Assembly: GCF_014851915.1 (NCBI RefSeq)
Contig: NZ_JACVAP010000004.1
Coordinates: 372,001 to 436,000 of the forward strand
Length of the DNA stretch: 64,000 bases
Origin: Xanthomonas sp. XNM01
GTDB taxonomy: Bacteria; Pseudomonadota; Gammaproteobacteria; Xanthomonadales; Xanthomonadaceae
Reading direction: 5' to 3'
Shown here: positions 16,059-24,925 of the stretch, in pieces
Layout of the letters: each line of letters starts with the position of its first letter
Numbering within the stretch: position 1 is the stretch's first letter
Program-made: the position numbers and the translations under genes
Notes under the pieces: generated by a model
The model's database searches: none
What the model saw: the letters and a program-made list of their open reading frames with translations, nothing else
Told to the model about the DNA's origin: nothing

Positions 16059-18041
16059 TCACCACAGCAGGCAGTCGGTGCCGATCCCGGGATGCCAGCG
16101 GCCGGGCGCGTGGCGCTCGCGCGCCAGCCACTCGGCGGCGCCTTCGACCGGCAGCGGATGCGAGAACAGGTGGCCCTGCATCGTGCTGCCGCCCAGGTCC
16201 TCCAGCACCGCGAGTTCCTCGCGCGTTTCCACGCCCTCGATCACGCAGCCCAGTCCCATGTCGCGGCTCAGCGCAAGCAGCGATTTGACGATCTTCAGGC
16301 TGGTCGGATTGCGGTGGATGCCGCTGACGAAGCGCCGGTCGATCTTGATCCGCGTCAGCGGCAGGGCGTGCAGCTGGCTGAGGCTGGAGAAGCCGGTGCC
16401 GAAGTCGTCCAGCGTCACCCCGCAGCCGGTCGCGCGCAGGCGCCGCACCGCCCACTGCACCTGCTCCATGTCGTGCATGACCGCGGTCTCGGTGATCTCC
16501 AGGTCGATCCGGGCGGTCTCCACGCCGCTGTCGGCGATCACCTTCTCCAGGCGCAGGACTTCCTCGCTGGTGCCCAGGTCGTGCGCGGACAGGTTGAACG
16601 ACAGCCCGATCTGCTCCGGCCAGCCGGCCGTGGTCGCCAGCGCCTTGGCCAGCAGCGTCCGGGTGAGCAGGCTGATCAGGCCGGCGCGCTCGGCCACCGG
16701 AATGAACTCCGCGGGCGAGACCTCGCCCAGCGCCGGATGGTGCCAGCGCGCCAGCGCCTCGAACGCCAGTGTGCGCCGCTGCGCGGTGTCCACGATCGGC
16801 TGGAAGTGCACCGACAGCTCGTGCCCCAGGTCGGCCTTGCGCAGCGCCTGCTCGATCAGCGCATCGCGCTGGATCTGCGCGCGCATGCGGGCCGAGAACA
16901 GGCTCACCGTGCCCGGATGGTTGCGCTTGCCGTCGTAGAGCGCGTAGTCGGCGCGCTCGTACAGATCCACCGCATCGCCGGCCAGGTCGGGATAGATCAC
17001 CATGCCCATCGAGGCGGCGATCTGCAGCGTGGTGTCGTGCAGGTGGAACGGCCTGCGCAATTCCTCGCAGACCCGCCGGCCGAACGTCAGGCGCGCCTCG
17101 TCGTCGTCCATGTCCTCGATGATCAGCGCGAATTCGTCGCCGCCCAGACGCGCGAAATGGATGTGCGCGTCGCGCAGCGCGGCCAGGCGCTCGCCGACCT
17201 GGGCCAGCAGCCGGTCGCCGACCGCATGCCCGTACAGGTCGTTGACCGGCTTGAAGCCGTCCAGGTCGAGGATGCCGACCGCGAAGCGGGTGCCGTCGGC
17301 CTCGGCATCGGCGCAGACCGCTTCCAGCGTCGAGAAGAACCAGCGGCGGTTGGGCAGCCCGGTCAGGCTGTCGAGATTGGCCAGCCGCAGGTTCTCCGAC
17401 CCCAGCGCCTCGGCGTGCTCGCGCGCGCGGACCAGCTGGGTGAAGTCCTCGTACTGGCGCAGCAGCATCACCACCAGGGTGGTGGTGACCAGGGCCACGT
17501 TGATCGCCATCGCGATGAAGGTCGACACGCCGCTGGCGATGAAGAACAGCACGAAGATGCCATTGACGCTGGCAGCGGTGACCAGCATCGCCGGGCGCAC
17601 GTGCATCAGGCACAGCAGCACGCCGATCACGGTCACCGCCATGAAGAAGGCCACGTGCGACTGGGTGTGGCTGTCGCCGTAGGGGAACAGCGCCAGCGAC
17701 CAGCAGATGAAGACCGCGGTGATCGGCCACGCCAGCACATTGGTGCGCAGCAGTGCGCGGCGGGCGGTGGCGGTGTCGGGATCGCGCGGGTCGCCGCGCC
17801 ACCAGGTGATGCAGCGCCACAGGCAGACCAGGCTCATGAGCGCCGGCATGTAGACGGTGAGCCAGCGCGGGGCCAGGGCCATGTGGGTACTGGCCAGCAG
17901 CCACGCGTTGATCATCAGCATGACGTACATCAGCGGGATCTGGCGCGCGAATGCCCGGTACTGGGCCTTCAGCAGGGCCGGGTTGTCGGTGTCCACCGAC
18001 ATGTAGGCGCGCAGTGCGGCCCATGAGCGGATCGTCGCCAT
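16059..18041 (-). CDS. Membrane GGDEF-EAL cyclic-di-GMP enzyme
   Basis: A 660-residue protein from the ATG at 18041, which has GGAGGACAGG just upstream. Residues about 30-205 contain five or six transmembrane helices (MASE-like sensor). The GGDEF domain follows (LDSLTGLPNRR, then HFARLGGDEFALIIED) with an intact active site but no RxxD inhibitory site at the expected place. The EAL domain has all catalytic elements in view: FEALARW, FNLSAHDL, LEITETAV, LDDFGTGFSSL, IKIDRRFV and EGVET. Both synthesis and hydrolysis of c-di-GMP are therefore possible, though many hybrids do only one. It is a single gene; its product could feed the c-di-GMP receptors YajQ and Clp encoded later in this window. 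Confidence 0.92.
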   Translation of the reverse strand: MATIRSWAALRAYMSVDTDNPALLKAQYRAFARQIPLMYVMLMINAWLLASTHMALAPRWLTVYMPALMSLVCLWRCITWWRGDPRDPDTATARRALLRTNVLAWPITAVFICWSLALFPYGDSHTQSHVAFFMAVTVIGVLLCLMHVRPAMLVTAASVNGIFVLFFIASGVSTFIAMAINVALVTTTLVVMLLRQYEDFTQLVRAREHAEALGSENLRLANLDSLTGLPNRRWFFSTLEAVCADAEADGTRFAVGILDLDGFKPVNDLYGHAVGDRLLAQVGERLAALRDAHIHFARLGGDEFALIIEDMDDDEARLTFGRRVCEELRRPFHLHDTTLQIAASMGMVIYPDLAGDAVDLYERADYALYDGKRNHPGTVSLFSARMRAQIQRDALIEQALRKADLGHELSVHFQPIVDTAQRRTLAFEALARWHHPALGEVSPAEFIPVAERAGLISLLTRTLLAKALATTAGWPEQIGLSFNLSAHDLGTSEEVLRLEKVIADSGVETARIDLEITETAVMHDMEQVQWAVRRLRATGCGVTLDDFGTGFSSLSQLHALPLTRIKIDRRFVSGIHRNPTSLKIVKSLLALSRDMGLGCVIEGVETREELAVLEDLGGSTMQGHLFSHPLPVEGAAEWLARERHAPGRWHPGIGTDCLLW

Positions 18042-18319
18042 CTCCTGTCCTCCCCACTCCTGCGGACACCGGTCCGGCACAGGGGGCCGGCAACCGCGTC
18101 CAACGGTATACAGCAGGCCAGACGACGGGGTGAAAGCGCAATGGGCGGGTGGATGGGCGGGACCGCGCCGGGTGCTCCCCTGCGCGATTGCGCATTGCAG
18201 CAGCCGCGGCCCTTCCCCGCACCGGAGCGGTTGCTGCGTGCGGCATCGCCGTCCGCCGAAACAGTGGCCCGCTGCCCCGTTGCTACACTCGCGCGTTCTT
18301 TTGCCCGGAGCCCCGCACG

Positions 18320-18661
18320 ATGCCCGCTGCACCCCCGTTGTCCGCCACCGGCAGGCTGTTCGCCGCTGCCGCATTCTTCGAAGCCCTCACCTGGGCCGGC
18401 CTGCTGGTCGGCATGCTGCTGAAGTACGGCACCCAGACCACCGAGCTGGGCGTGTGGCTGTTCGGGCGCCTGCACGGGGTCGCCTTCCTGGTGTACGTCG
18501 CGGTCAGCCTGTTCGCCTGGGTGCGCCTGCGCTGGCCACTGTGGGCGGTGCTGGTGGCGCTGCTGGCCGCGCTTCCGCCATTGGTCACCGTGCCGGTGGA
18601 AATGTGGTTCCGGCGCAGGGGACTGCTGTCGGCGCCGGCGGGAGATCGGGCAGCCCGATGA
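18320..18661 (+). CDS. DUF3817 small integral membrane protein
   Basis: A 113-residue protein with three hydrophobic helices: about 12-32 (FAAAAFFEALTWAGLLVGML), 47-68 and 72-90, ending in a basic cytoplasmic tail. The pattern LFxxxAFxEALTWAGLLxGM, then GRLHGVAFLVYV, is that of the DUF3817 family, whose function is unknown. The start at 18320 follows GGAG at a reasonable distance and gives the family's usual length. It is divergent from the GGDEF-EAL gene across 278 bases. Confidence 0.78.
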   Translation: MPAAPPLSATGRLFAAAAFFEALTWAGLLVGMLLKYGTQTTELGVWLFGRLHGVAFLVYVAVSLFAWVRLRWPLWAVLVALLAALPPLVTVPVEMWFRRRGLLSAPAGDRAAR

Positions 18662-18805
18662 GGGGCGGACACGCCGCGACGCCGCGTGCGTCGGACGGTG
18701 TGCAGTTCGACGCGATTGGCGCAGGTTTTCCCCTCCACGTCGCCTCCGGTTGACGCGCCGGTGTTCATCGTCGTGTCTCCAGCAGCGTTGGCGAGGAGAC
18801 ATGCG

Positions 18806-19033
18806 ATGAAGGCGATCAACATCATCACCCTGGTCCTGGTGATCGTGGGTGGCATCAACTGGGGCCTGGTCGGCCTCGCCCGGTTCGATCTGGTGGCCGA
18901 GCTGTTCGGCGGACAGGACGCGCCGCTGGCCAGGCTGGTCTACGTGCTGGTGGGCCTGTCGGCGCTGTGGCAGCTGGTGCCGCTGTTCCGGGCTGTGTCC
19001 AGCGACGAGCGCCGCGCGCAGGCGGGTCGCTGA
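18806..19033 (+). CDS. DUF378 small membrane protein
   Basis: A 75-residue protein beginning MKAINIITLVLVIVGGINWG, then LVGLARFDLVAELFGG and a second helix LARLVYVLVGLSALWQLVPL. The GGINWGLVG motif is diagnostic for DUF378 (YuzA-like) membrane proteins of unknown function. GAGGAGA lies eight bases before the ATG. It probably stands alone: 144 bases separate it from the preceding gene and 274 from the next, a gap in which I see nothing but ordinary intergenic sequence. Confidence 0.85.
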   Translation: MKAINIITLVLVIVGGINWGLVGLARFDLVAELFGGQDAPLARLVYVLVGLSALWQLVPLFRAVSSDERRAQAGR

Positions 19034-19307
19034 CGCGGGCGGTGCGTGTCGGCAGCAGGGCTCGCCTGCCGCCGTCGTCGTCGTGGCTCCTTGCCACGCA
19101 CATGCCGCGCAGCGCCTCGTGCCGGATCACGCTGGCCCACGGGCCAGCTGACGCCACGGAGGCAGACATTGGTCATGTGGACCAGTGAACCGCATCGCCC
19201 CCTCGGGAGTAGCTGCGGGGACTACGCGCGACGGGTGTTTGCGTTGCATGGATTTGGTACGCGCTTCCTGAGAAGATCCCGGCGGGGACTCAAGGAAGGG
19301 AACGATC

Positions 19308-21272
19308 ATGCATCCATGGGCAATGCGCGCCATCCTGCTTCTGGCTGTGATGGTGCCACCGGCCGTCCAGGCACAGCCGCATAAGGTGGACCTGGCGCCA
19401 TATCTGCGCCAGGCGCAGTACCAGCAGGTCAAGATTTCGCCCAACGGCGACTACTACGCGGTCATCACCGAACTCGAAGACCGCAACGCAGTGGCGGTGG
19501 TGCGGCGCGCCGACAATCAGCCGACGGCCAAGATCACCGGCCGCAAGGACTCGGTCATCGAGGCATTCTGGTGGGCCAACGACGAGCGCATCGTCGCGTC
19601 GGTGGCCAACAGGCTCGGGTCGCGCGACCAGCCGGTATCGATCGGCGAGCTGCATGCGATCGACGTGACCGGAAAGAACGCGCAGCTGCTGGCCAGCCCT
19701 TACGGTGCCGCAGGCCCGCTGGATACGACCGTCCAGCTGACGCTGCAGCAGGGTGTCTACCTGTTCGACACCTTGCCGAACGATCGTCGCAACGTGCTGG
19801 TGTCGGCGGTTCCCGCCAGTCGCGATCCCACCGTGCGGGTCGAGCGGCTCGATGTCTACACCCGCCAGCGCAGCGTCGTGGCGACCCCGCCAGTCAAGCG
19901 TGCCGAGTTCGTCGCCGACGCCGACGGGCAGGTGAGGTTCGCCACCGGCGCCAACATCGACAACGTGCAGAAGGTGTACTACCGGGACGGCGACGCTGCG
20001 GAATGGCGCCTGGTCCATGATGCGGGCCAGAGCGGCCACAACCGGTATCCACTCGGCTTCTCTGCCGATGGAACCCTTGCCTATCTGCAGGTCGAACACC
20101 CGGATGGTCCTGATTCCGTCGTCGCCTGGAATCCTGCCGACGGCCAGACCCGCGAGCTGCTGCGCGACGCACGCGTGGACCCCTACCGCATCCTGTACGA
20201 CCTTGACGGACGCACGCCCATCGGTGCGTCGTTCATGAGCGATCGTGTCCACAACCGCTTCTTCGACGACAACGCACCCACCTCGCGTCTGTACCGCAGC
20301 CTGGAAAGATCGTTCAGCGGCGATGCGATCCACATCACCTCGGCCAGCGCCGATGGGCGCCTGGCGGTGATCTACTCGTGGAGCGACCGCAACAGCGGCG
20401 ACTACTTCCTGTTCGACACGGTCAACAAGAGTGCCGACCGCATCTTCGCGCGCCGCGAGTGGCTGCCGCCGCATCTGGTCCCGCCGAGTACGCTGGTGTC
20501 GCTGAAGGCACGCGATGGCCTGCCGCTCGATGCCTACCTGACCCTTCCGCTGGCGGCCGCCGAAGGCCCTCTCCCGCTGGTCGTCCTGCCGCATGGCGGG
20601 CCGTACGGCATCTTCGACGAATGGGGCTTCGATGACGATGCGCAGGTGCTGGCCGCAGCCGGCTATGCGGTGCTGCGGGTGAACTATCGCGGGTCGGGAA
20701 ACTACGGGCGTCGCCATCGCCACGCCGGCGCGCAGCAGTGGGGCGGCACGATGCAGGACGACGTGACCGATGCCACGCGCTGGGCGATTGCGCAGGGGAT
20801 CGCCGATCCGGAGCGGATCTGCATCTACGGTGCAAGCTACGGTGGCTATGCGGCCCTGATGGGCGCGGCCCGCGAGCCCGATCTCTACCAGTGCGCGGCC
20901 GGCTATGTCGGCGTCTACGATCTGACCCTGATGCACCGCGATGCATCCGACCGGAGCCGTTCGACGCGGACATGGGCAGGCGACTGGATCGGTGCACGCG
21001 AATCCCTGGCCGGGCGTTCGCCGACCCAGCTGGCAGCCCGGATCAAGGTCCCCGTGTTCCTGGCCGCCGGTGGCAAGGACGAGCGCGCGCCGCTGGTCCA
21101 CAGCGAGCGCATGGAACGGGCACTGAAGCAGGCGGGCGTACCGGTGGAGACGCTCTATTACGCCAACGAAGGCCATGGCTTCTACACGGAACCGCATCGG
21201 CGCGAGTACTACACGCGCCTGCTCGCCTTCCTGTCGACCCATCTGGGTGGCGCGACCGCGAAGTCGAAATGA
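19308..21272 (+). CDS. S9 family (prolyl-oligopeptidase-type) secreted peptidase
   Basis: A 654-residue two-domain serine peptidase. A signal peptide (about 1-22, ending PPAVQA) exports it. Residues about 40-410 form a beta-propeller (YQQVKISPNGDYYAVI, VASVANRLGS, and repeated strand motifs). The C-terminal alpha/beta-hydrolase domain has VLPHGGPYGIFDEWG, VNYRGSGNYGR, nucleophile GASYGGYAAL (Ser510), the acid in AAGGKDERAP and the histidine in NEGHGFY, the full S9 triad. The ATG has GGAAGGGAACG ahead; an ATG 15 bases on is an alternative. S9C acylaminoacyl- or dipeptidyl-peptidase activity on small peptides is expected in the periplasm or outside the cell. Confidence 0.92.
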   Translation: MHPWAMRAILLLAVMVPPAVQAQPHKVDLAPYLRQAQYQQVKISPNGDYYAVITELEDRNAVAVVRRADNQPTAKITGRKDSVIEAFWWANDERIVASVANRLGSRDQPVSIGELHAIDVTGKNAQLLASPYGAAGPLDTTVQLTLQQGVYLFDTLPNDRRNVLVSAVPASRDPTVRVERLDVYTRQRSVVATPPVKRAEFVADADGQVRFATGANIDNVQKVYYRDGDAAEWRLVHDAGQSGHNRYPLGFSADGTLAYLQVEHPDGPDSVVAWNPADGQTRELLRDARVDPYRILYDLDGRTPIGASFMSDRVHNRFFDDNAPTSRLYRSLERSFSGDAIHITSASADGRLAVIYSWSDRNSGDYFLFDTVNKSADRIFARREWLPPHLVPPSTLVSLKARDGLPLDAYLTLPLAAAEGPLPLVVLPHGGPYGIFDEWGFDDDAQVLAAAGYAVLRVNYRGSGNYGRRHRHAGAQQWGGTMQDDVTDATRWAIAQGIADPERICIYGASYGGYAALMGAAREPDLYQCAAGYVGVYDLTLMHRDASDRSRSTRTWAGDWIGARESLAGRSPTQLAARIKVPVFLAAGGKDERAPLVHSERMERALKQAGVPVETLYYANEGHGFYTEPHRREYYTRLLAFLSTHLGGATAKSK

Positions 21273-21545
21273 CCGCAGAGGCGTCCTGCTGGACGCGGCG
21301 CAGCAGGATGCAGTCTCGAACGCCATGCACCGCCTGGCGCCGGCTCGGGTCGGACTTCAGCCGTGAAGCCTCCGATGACTGGCAGCGGTGTGCGACGGGA
21401 GATGGCGTGCCCTGAGCCCGCTGCGTGGGTGCATTGCCGACGATCGGTGGATGTCCGGTCGCCCCCGGCGGCGCCTGTGGCATGTCGACGGCGATGCTGC
21501 GCCCCGTCCATTGTCGGCAGGGCGAGGCATGAAGCAGGGTAGCGA

Positions 21546-21899
21546 GTGCATGGCGTGCGCGGGCGGCTGCATGGTTTGGTGGCGGCGCTGCTGCTCGTAG
21601 CCGCGGTGCCGGCCTGGGCGGCGGACGGGCCCGGCAGGCACCTGCTGCGGAGGATTCGCCCGAAGTGTCCGTCGCGGTGCCGCGGATGTCGGCCGCGATG
21701 CGCCAACGGCGTGGACGCGGCGACTGTGCCGCAGCGGGCGTGGCTGGGGCTCGTCGCCGGGCGCCACGCGGACGCGGTCGGCACGCTGGGCGGATTGATC
21801 GCCGCCCTCGAGGCCCAGGGCGAAGCCGGCCGCGCGCAGCGGTTCATGCCGCCCGGCTGCATCGCAGGAACGCGCGGGCGACCCCGGCGGCGGCGATAA
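21546..21899 (+). pseudogene. Probable frameshifted remnant of a secreted protein gene
   Basis: Within the 687-base gap 21273-21959, a GTG at 21546 opens a convincing signal peptide (LHGLVAALLLVAAVPAWAAD). Plausible protein then continues only by changing frame: APAAEDSPEVSVAVPRMSAA in one frame, then TVPQRAWLGLVAGRHADAVG and LIAALEAQGEAGRAQRF back in the first. No single frame carries it all. I read it as a decayed exported-protein gene of unknown family; the later part faintly recalls DUF4019-like sequence. The rest of the gap (21273-21545) shows nothing I can support. Confidence 0.35.
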
Positions 21900-21959
21900 T
21901 GCGCGCCCCTTGCCCCCGGTCCGGCGCGCGCTGCGCCCGGCCATCGCCGGTCCGCCCCC

Positions 21960-23456
21960 ATGTCCCTGCTCCGAACCGAACTCGCGCAATGGCGCGCCAA
22001 TCCGCTGCATGAACTGCTGGCCGGCGCGGTCGCCACCTTCGCGCTGATCCCCGAGGTCATCGCGTTCTCGTTCGTCGCCGGTGTCGACCCGCAGGTCGGC
22101 CTGTTCGCCTCGTTCGTGCTGAGCATCGTCATCGCCGTGTTCGGCGGGCGCCCGGCGATGATCACCGCCGCGGCCGGCTCGGTCGCGCTGGTGGCCGCGC
22201 CGCTGGTGGCCAACCACGGCCTGCCGTACCTGTTCGCCGCCGGCCTGCTGGCCGGGCTGGTGCAGCTGCTGTTCGGCGCGCTGCGGCTGGGCGTGCTGAT
22301 GCGCTTCGTCAGCAGCTCGGTGCGCACCGGCTTCGTCAACGCGCTGGCGATCCTGATCTTCGCGGCGCAGCTGCCGCACCTGGAAGGCGCCAACGGGGCG
22401 ACCTGGGCGATGCTGGCGCTGGGCCTGGCGATCATCTATGGCCTGCCGCGGCTGCCGCTGCCAGGCGTGCGCGCGATTCCCTCGCCGCTGATCTGCATCG
22501 CCGTGCTCAGCGCGCTGGCGGTGGCGCTGGGCCTGCCGCTGAAGACCGTGGCCGACCTCGGCCAGCTGCCGGGTGCGTTGCCGCAGTGGATGGGCCTGCC
22601 GGCGGTGCCGCTGGACCTGGAGACGCTGCGCATCATCGCGATGCCGGCGCTGGCGATCGCGATGGTCGGCCTGCTCGAATCGCTGATGACCGCACGCGTG
22701 GTCGACGAACTCACCGACACGCCGAGCCCGAAGAACCGCGAGGCCGCCGGCCTCGGTGCGGCCAATGTCGCCGCCAGCCTGTTCGGCGGCATCGCCGGCT
22801 GCGGCATGATCGGGCAGACGGTGAGCAACGTGAAGTACGGCGGCCGCGGGCGGCTGTCGACGCTGTTCGCCGGCGTGTTCCTGCTGGTGCTGATGGTCCT
22901 GCTCAAGCCCTGGGTGGCGCAGGTGCCGGTCATCGCGCTGGTCGCGATCATGGTGATGGTCAGCGTGGAGACCTTCGACTGGCGCAGCCTGCGCGGGCTG
23001 GCCCGGCATCCGCGCCTGTCCGGCGCGGTGATGCTGGCGACGGTGGCGGTGACCCTGGCGACCCACAACCTGGCCGCGGGCGTGGGCGTCGGCGTGCTGC
23101 TCAGCGGCGTGTTCTTCACCGTGAAGGTCGCGCGCCTGCTGCACATCGCGCACGACGACGCTGCCGACGGCACCCGCACCTACCGTGTCAGCGGCCAGCT
23201 GTTCTTCGCCTCGGCCGATGCCTTCATCGACGCGTTCGACCCGCGCGACCTGCCGGGCCGCCGGGTCGAGCTGCTTCTGGAGGACGCGCGCCTGTGGGAC
23301 ATCACCGCGGTGGCGGCGCTGGACAAGGTGGTCGGTCGCTTCCGCCATCATGGGGTCACCGTGCGCGTGCATGGGCTGGACCGGCACAGCCGGGGCCTGC
23401 TGAAGCGGTTGCGCCGCGATGGCGGGCTGGACGCGCTGGGGATCGACGGCGCGTAG
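21960..23456 (+). CDS. SulP family anion transporter with STAS domain
   Basis: A 498-residue inner-membrane transporter. The membrane domain (about 15-390) begins ELLAGAVATFALIPEVIAFS, includes GGRPAMITAAAGSVALVAAP and the SSSVRTGFVNALAI segment typical of the sulfate-permease fold, and has the conserved loop GLGAANVAASLFGGIAGCGM followed by IGQTVSNVKYGGR. A C-terminal STAS domain (about 410-498; RVELLLEDARLWDITAVAAL) follows. Members carry sulfate, bicarbonate or dicarboxylates; there is no carbonic anhydrase or sulfur-assimilation gene adjacent to choose between them. Confidence 0.9.
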   Translation: MSLLRTELAQWRANPLHELLAGAVATFALIPEVIAFSFVAGVDPQVGLFASFVLSIVIAVFGGRPAMITAAAGSVALVAAPLVANHGLPYLFAAGLLAGLVQLLFGALRLGVLMRFVSSSVRTGFVNALAILIFAAQLPHLEGANGATWAMLALGLAIIYGLPRLPLPGVRAIPSPLICIAVLSALAVALGLPLKTVADLGQLPGALPQWMGLPAVPLDLETLRIIAMPALAIAMVGLLESLMTARVVDELTDTPSPKNREAAGLGAANVAASLFGGIAGCGMIGQTVSNVKYGGRGRLSTLFAGVFLLVLMVLLKPWVAQVPVIALVAIMVMVSVETFDWRSLRGLARHPRLSGAVMLATVAVTLATHNLAAGVGVGVLLSGVFFTVKVARLLHIAHDDAADGTRTYRVSGQLFFASADAFIDAFDPRDLPGRRVELLLEDARLWDITAVAALDKVVGRFRHHGVTVRVHGLDRHSRGLLKRLRRDGGLDALGIDGA

Positions 23457-23527
23457 TCCGTCCGGCACGGGTGCGCTGGCCGCGCTGCCCGTACCATGCG
23501 CAGCTTCCCCCGACAGGCGGCACCTCC

Positions 23528-24559
23528 ATGGCGATCGGACATGGCAGCGATCTGGCAGCATGCGCCGCACAGCGGCGCGACCGGCCACGCTGGCTGGCCG
23601 GCATGCTGGCCAGCGTCGTACTGCTGCTCGCGGGGGCGGTGCAGGCCGAGCCGGTCGACCGCCGCATCGCGATCACCATCGACGACCTGCCGTTCCAGGG
23701 GATCGACCGCATGGCGCCGCCGCAGCTGCATGCCCAGCACGTGCGGCTGATCGCGCAGTTGAAGGCCGCCGGCGTGCCCGCGACCGGCTTCGTCAACGAG
23801 GCCGGCCTGGAGCAGGACGGCGTGTTGCGCCAGGAGCGGGTCGGCATGCTGCGCGACTGGCTCGATGCCGGATTCGAACTGGGCAACCACACCCGCAGCC
23901 ATCTGGATCTGCATGCGGTCGGTCTGCCGGCCTACCAGCAGGACATCCTGGCCGGCGAGCGCGTGCTGCGTCCGCTGCTGGCCGGACGCGGGCAGCGTCC
24001 GCACTGGTTCCGGCATCCCTATCTGCGTGCCGGACAGAACGCGCAGGAGCGCGCCGCGCTGTCGGCGTTCCTGCAGCAGCATGGCTACCGGATCGCGCCG
24101 GTGACCGTCGACAACAGCGAGTGGATCTGGGCCGCGGCCTACCGCCGCGTGCTGAACGGCACGCTGGCGCCGGACGCACGCGAAGCGCTGCTGGAGCGGC
24201 TGCGTCGTGGCTACGTGCCCTACATGCTCAACAAGGTCGACTACTACGAACAGCAGTCGCAGGCGCTGCTCGGTCGCGCGCTGCCGCAGGTCTGGCTGCT
24301 GCATGCCAACGAACTCAACGCCGACCGCTATGCGGCGCTGGTGGCCGGCGTACAGCGTCGCGGCTATCGCGTGGTGGCGCTGGAGGAAGCGATGGCCGAC
24401 CCGGCGTACATGCGCGGCGAGGAGGGCTACGACGGCCGGTTCGGCCCCTCGTGGCTGCATCGCTGGGCGATGGCCGAGAAAAAGCCGCGCGCGTTCTATG
24501 CCGGCGAGCCGGTCACCCCGCGCTGGGTCCTGGACCTGGCCGGTGTCGAGTCGGAGTAG
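23528..24559 (+). CDS. Secreted polysaccharide deacetylase (NodB-type)
   Basis: A 343-residue protein. After an N-terminal region with a hydrophobic stretch (LAGMLASVVLLLAGAVQAEP, a late signal peptide near residues 24-42), it has the carbohydrate esterase 4 motifs: MT1 as ITIDDLPF, MT2 as ELGNHTRSHLDL (metal-binding histidines), and RHPYLRAGQ as MT3. The C-terminal part contains VWLLHANELNADRY. The catalytic Asp pair and both histidines are present. It should remove N- or O-acetyl groups from a glycan, perhaps peptidoglycan or an exopolysaccharide, in the periplasm. It lies 72 bases after the SulP gene and may be co-transcribed, without an obvious functional link. Confidence 0.88.
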   Translation: MAIGHGSDLAACAAQRRDRPRWLAGMLASVVLLLAGAVQAEPVDRRIAITIDDLPFQGIDRMAPPQLHAQHVRLIAQLKAAGVPATGFVNEAGLEQDGVLRQERVGMLRDWLDAGFELGNHTRSHLDLHAVGLPAYQQDILAGERVLRPLLAGRGQRPHWFRHPYLRAGQNAQERAALSAFLQQHGYRIAPVTVDNSEWIWAAAYRRVLNGTLAPDAREALLERLRRGYVPYMLNKVDYYEQQSQALLGRALPQVWLLHANELNADRYAALVAGVQRRGYRVVALEEAMADPAYMRGEEGYDGRFGPSWLHRWAMAEKKPRAFYAGEPVTPRWVLDLAGVESE

Positions 24560-24699
24560 CCGACCTGCAGCGTCCGCACCGGGACGCAGCGCGCATCGAT
24601 CCGGTGGACCGCTGACGCATCGACTGCACGCGCGTGAATGCGCTTCCCATGCGCTTGCATTGTCTGGTCCTTTTTCAATCAGTGACTTGGGCGCATTTG

Positions 24700-24756
24700 C
24701 TGTCATTGCATCTGGCATCGTTTCGCGATGCATGCACGCCGGTTCCTCACTGTCAT
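24700..24756 (+). promoter_or_regulatory. Repeated CTGTCAT heptamers upstream of a beta-barrel gene
   Basis: In the 366-base gap 24560-24925, CTGTCAT occurs at 24700-24706 and 24750-24756, and CTGGCAT at 24712-24718. These resemble half-sites of the PhoB box, but the 12-base period of the first pair and the poor partner of the last do not match the usual 11-base direct repeat. The gap is relatively AT-rich and must also hold the barrel gene's promoter, which I cannot place exactly. Confidence 0.25.
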
Positions 24757-24925
24757 AAACACGACTTGAACCCGGCCGTTAGCGCGACGTGCTCATGATG
24801 TGAAGGTTCGATTCCACTTCAGTTTCGGCCGCCTTTACTTGGCCCCCGGCGCGATCGCCAGCGATCACCGCCACACACATGTCCATCCGTTCCGGGCATG
24901 TCCAAGACAAAGGAGATTTTCCCCG

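Noticed and set aside
24805-24815. GGTTCGATTCC, the sequence of a tRNA T-loop
   Set aside because: No acceptor stem, D-arm or anticodon arm can be built around it; it lies in the leader of the beta-barrel gene.
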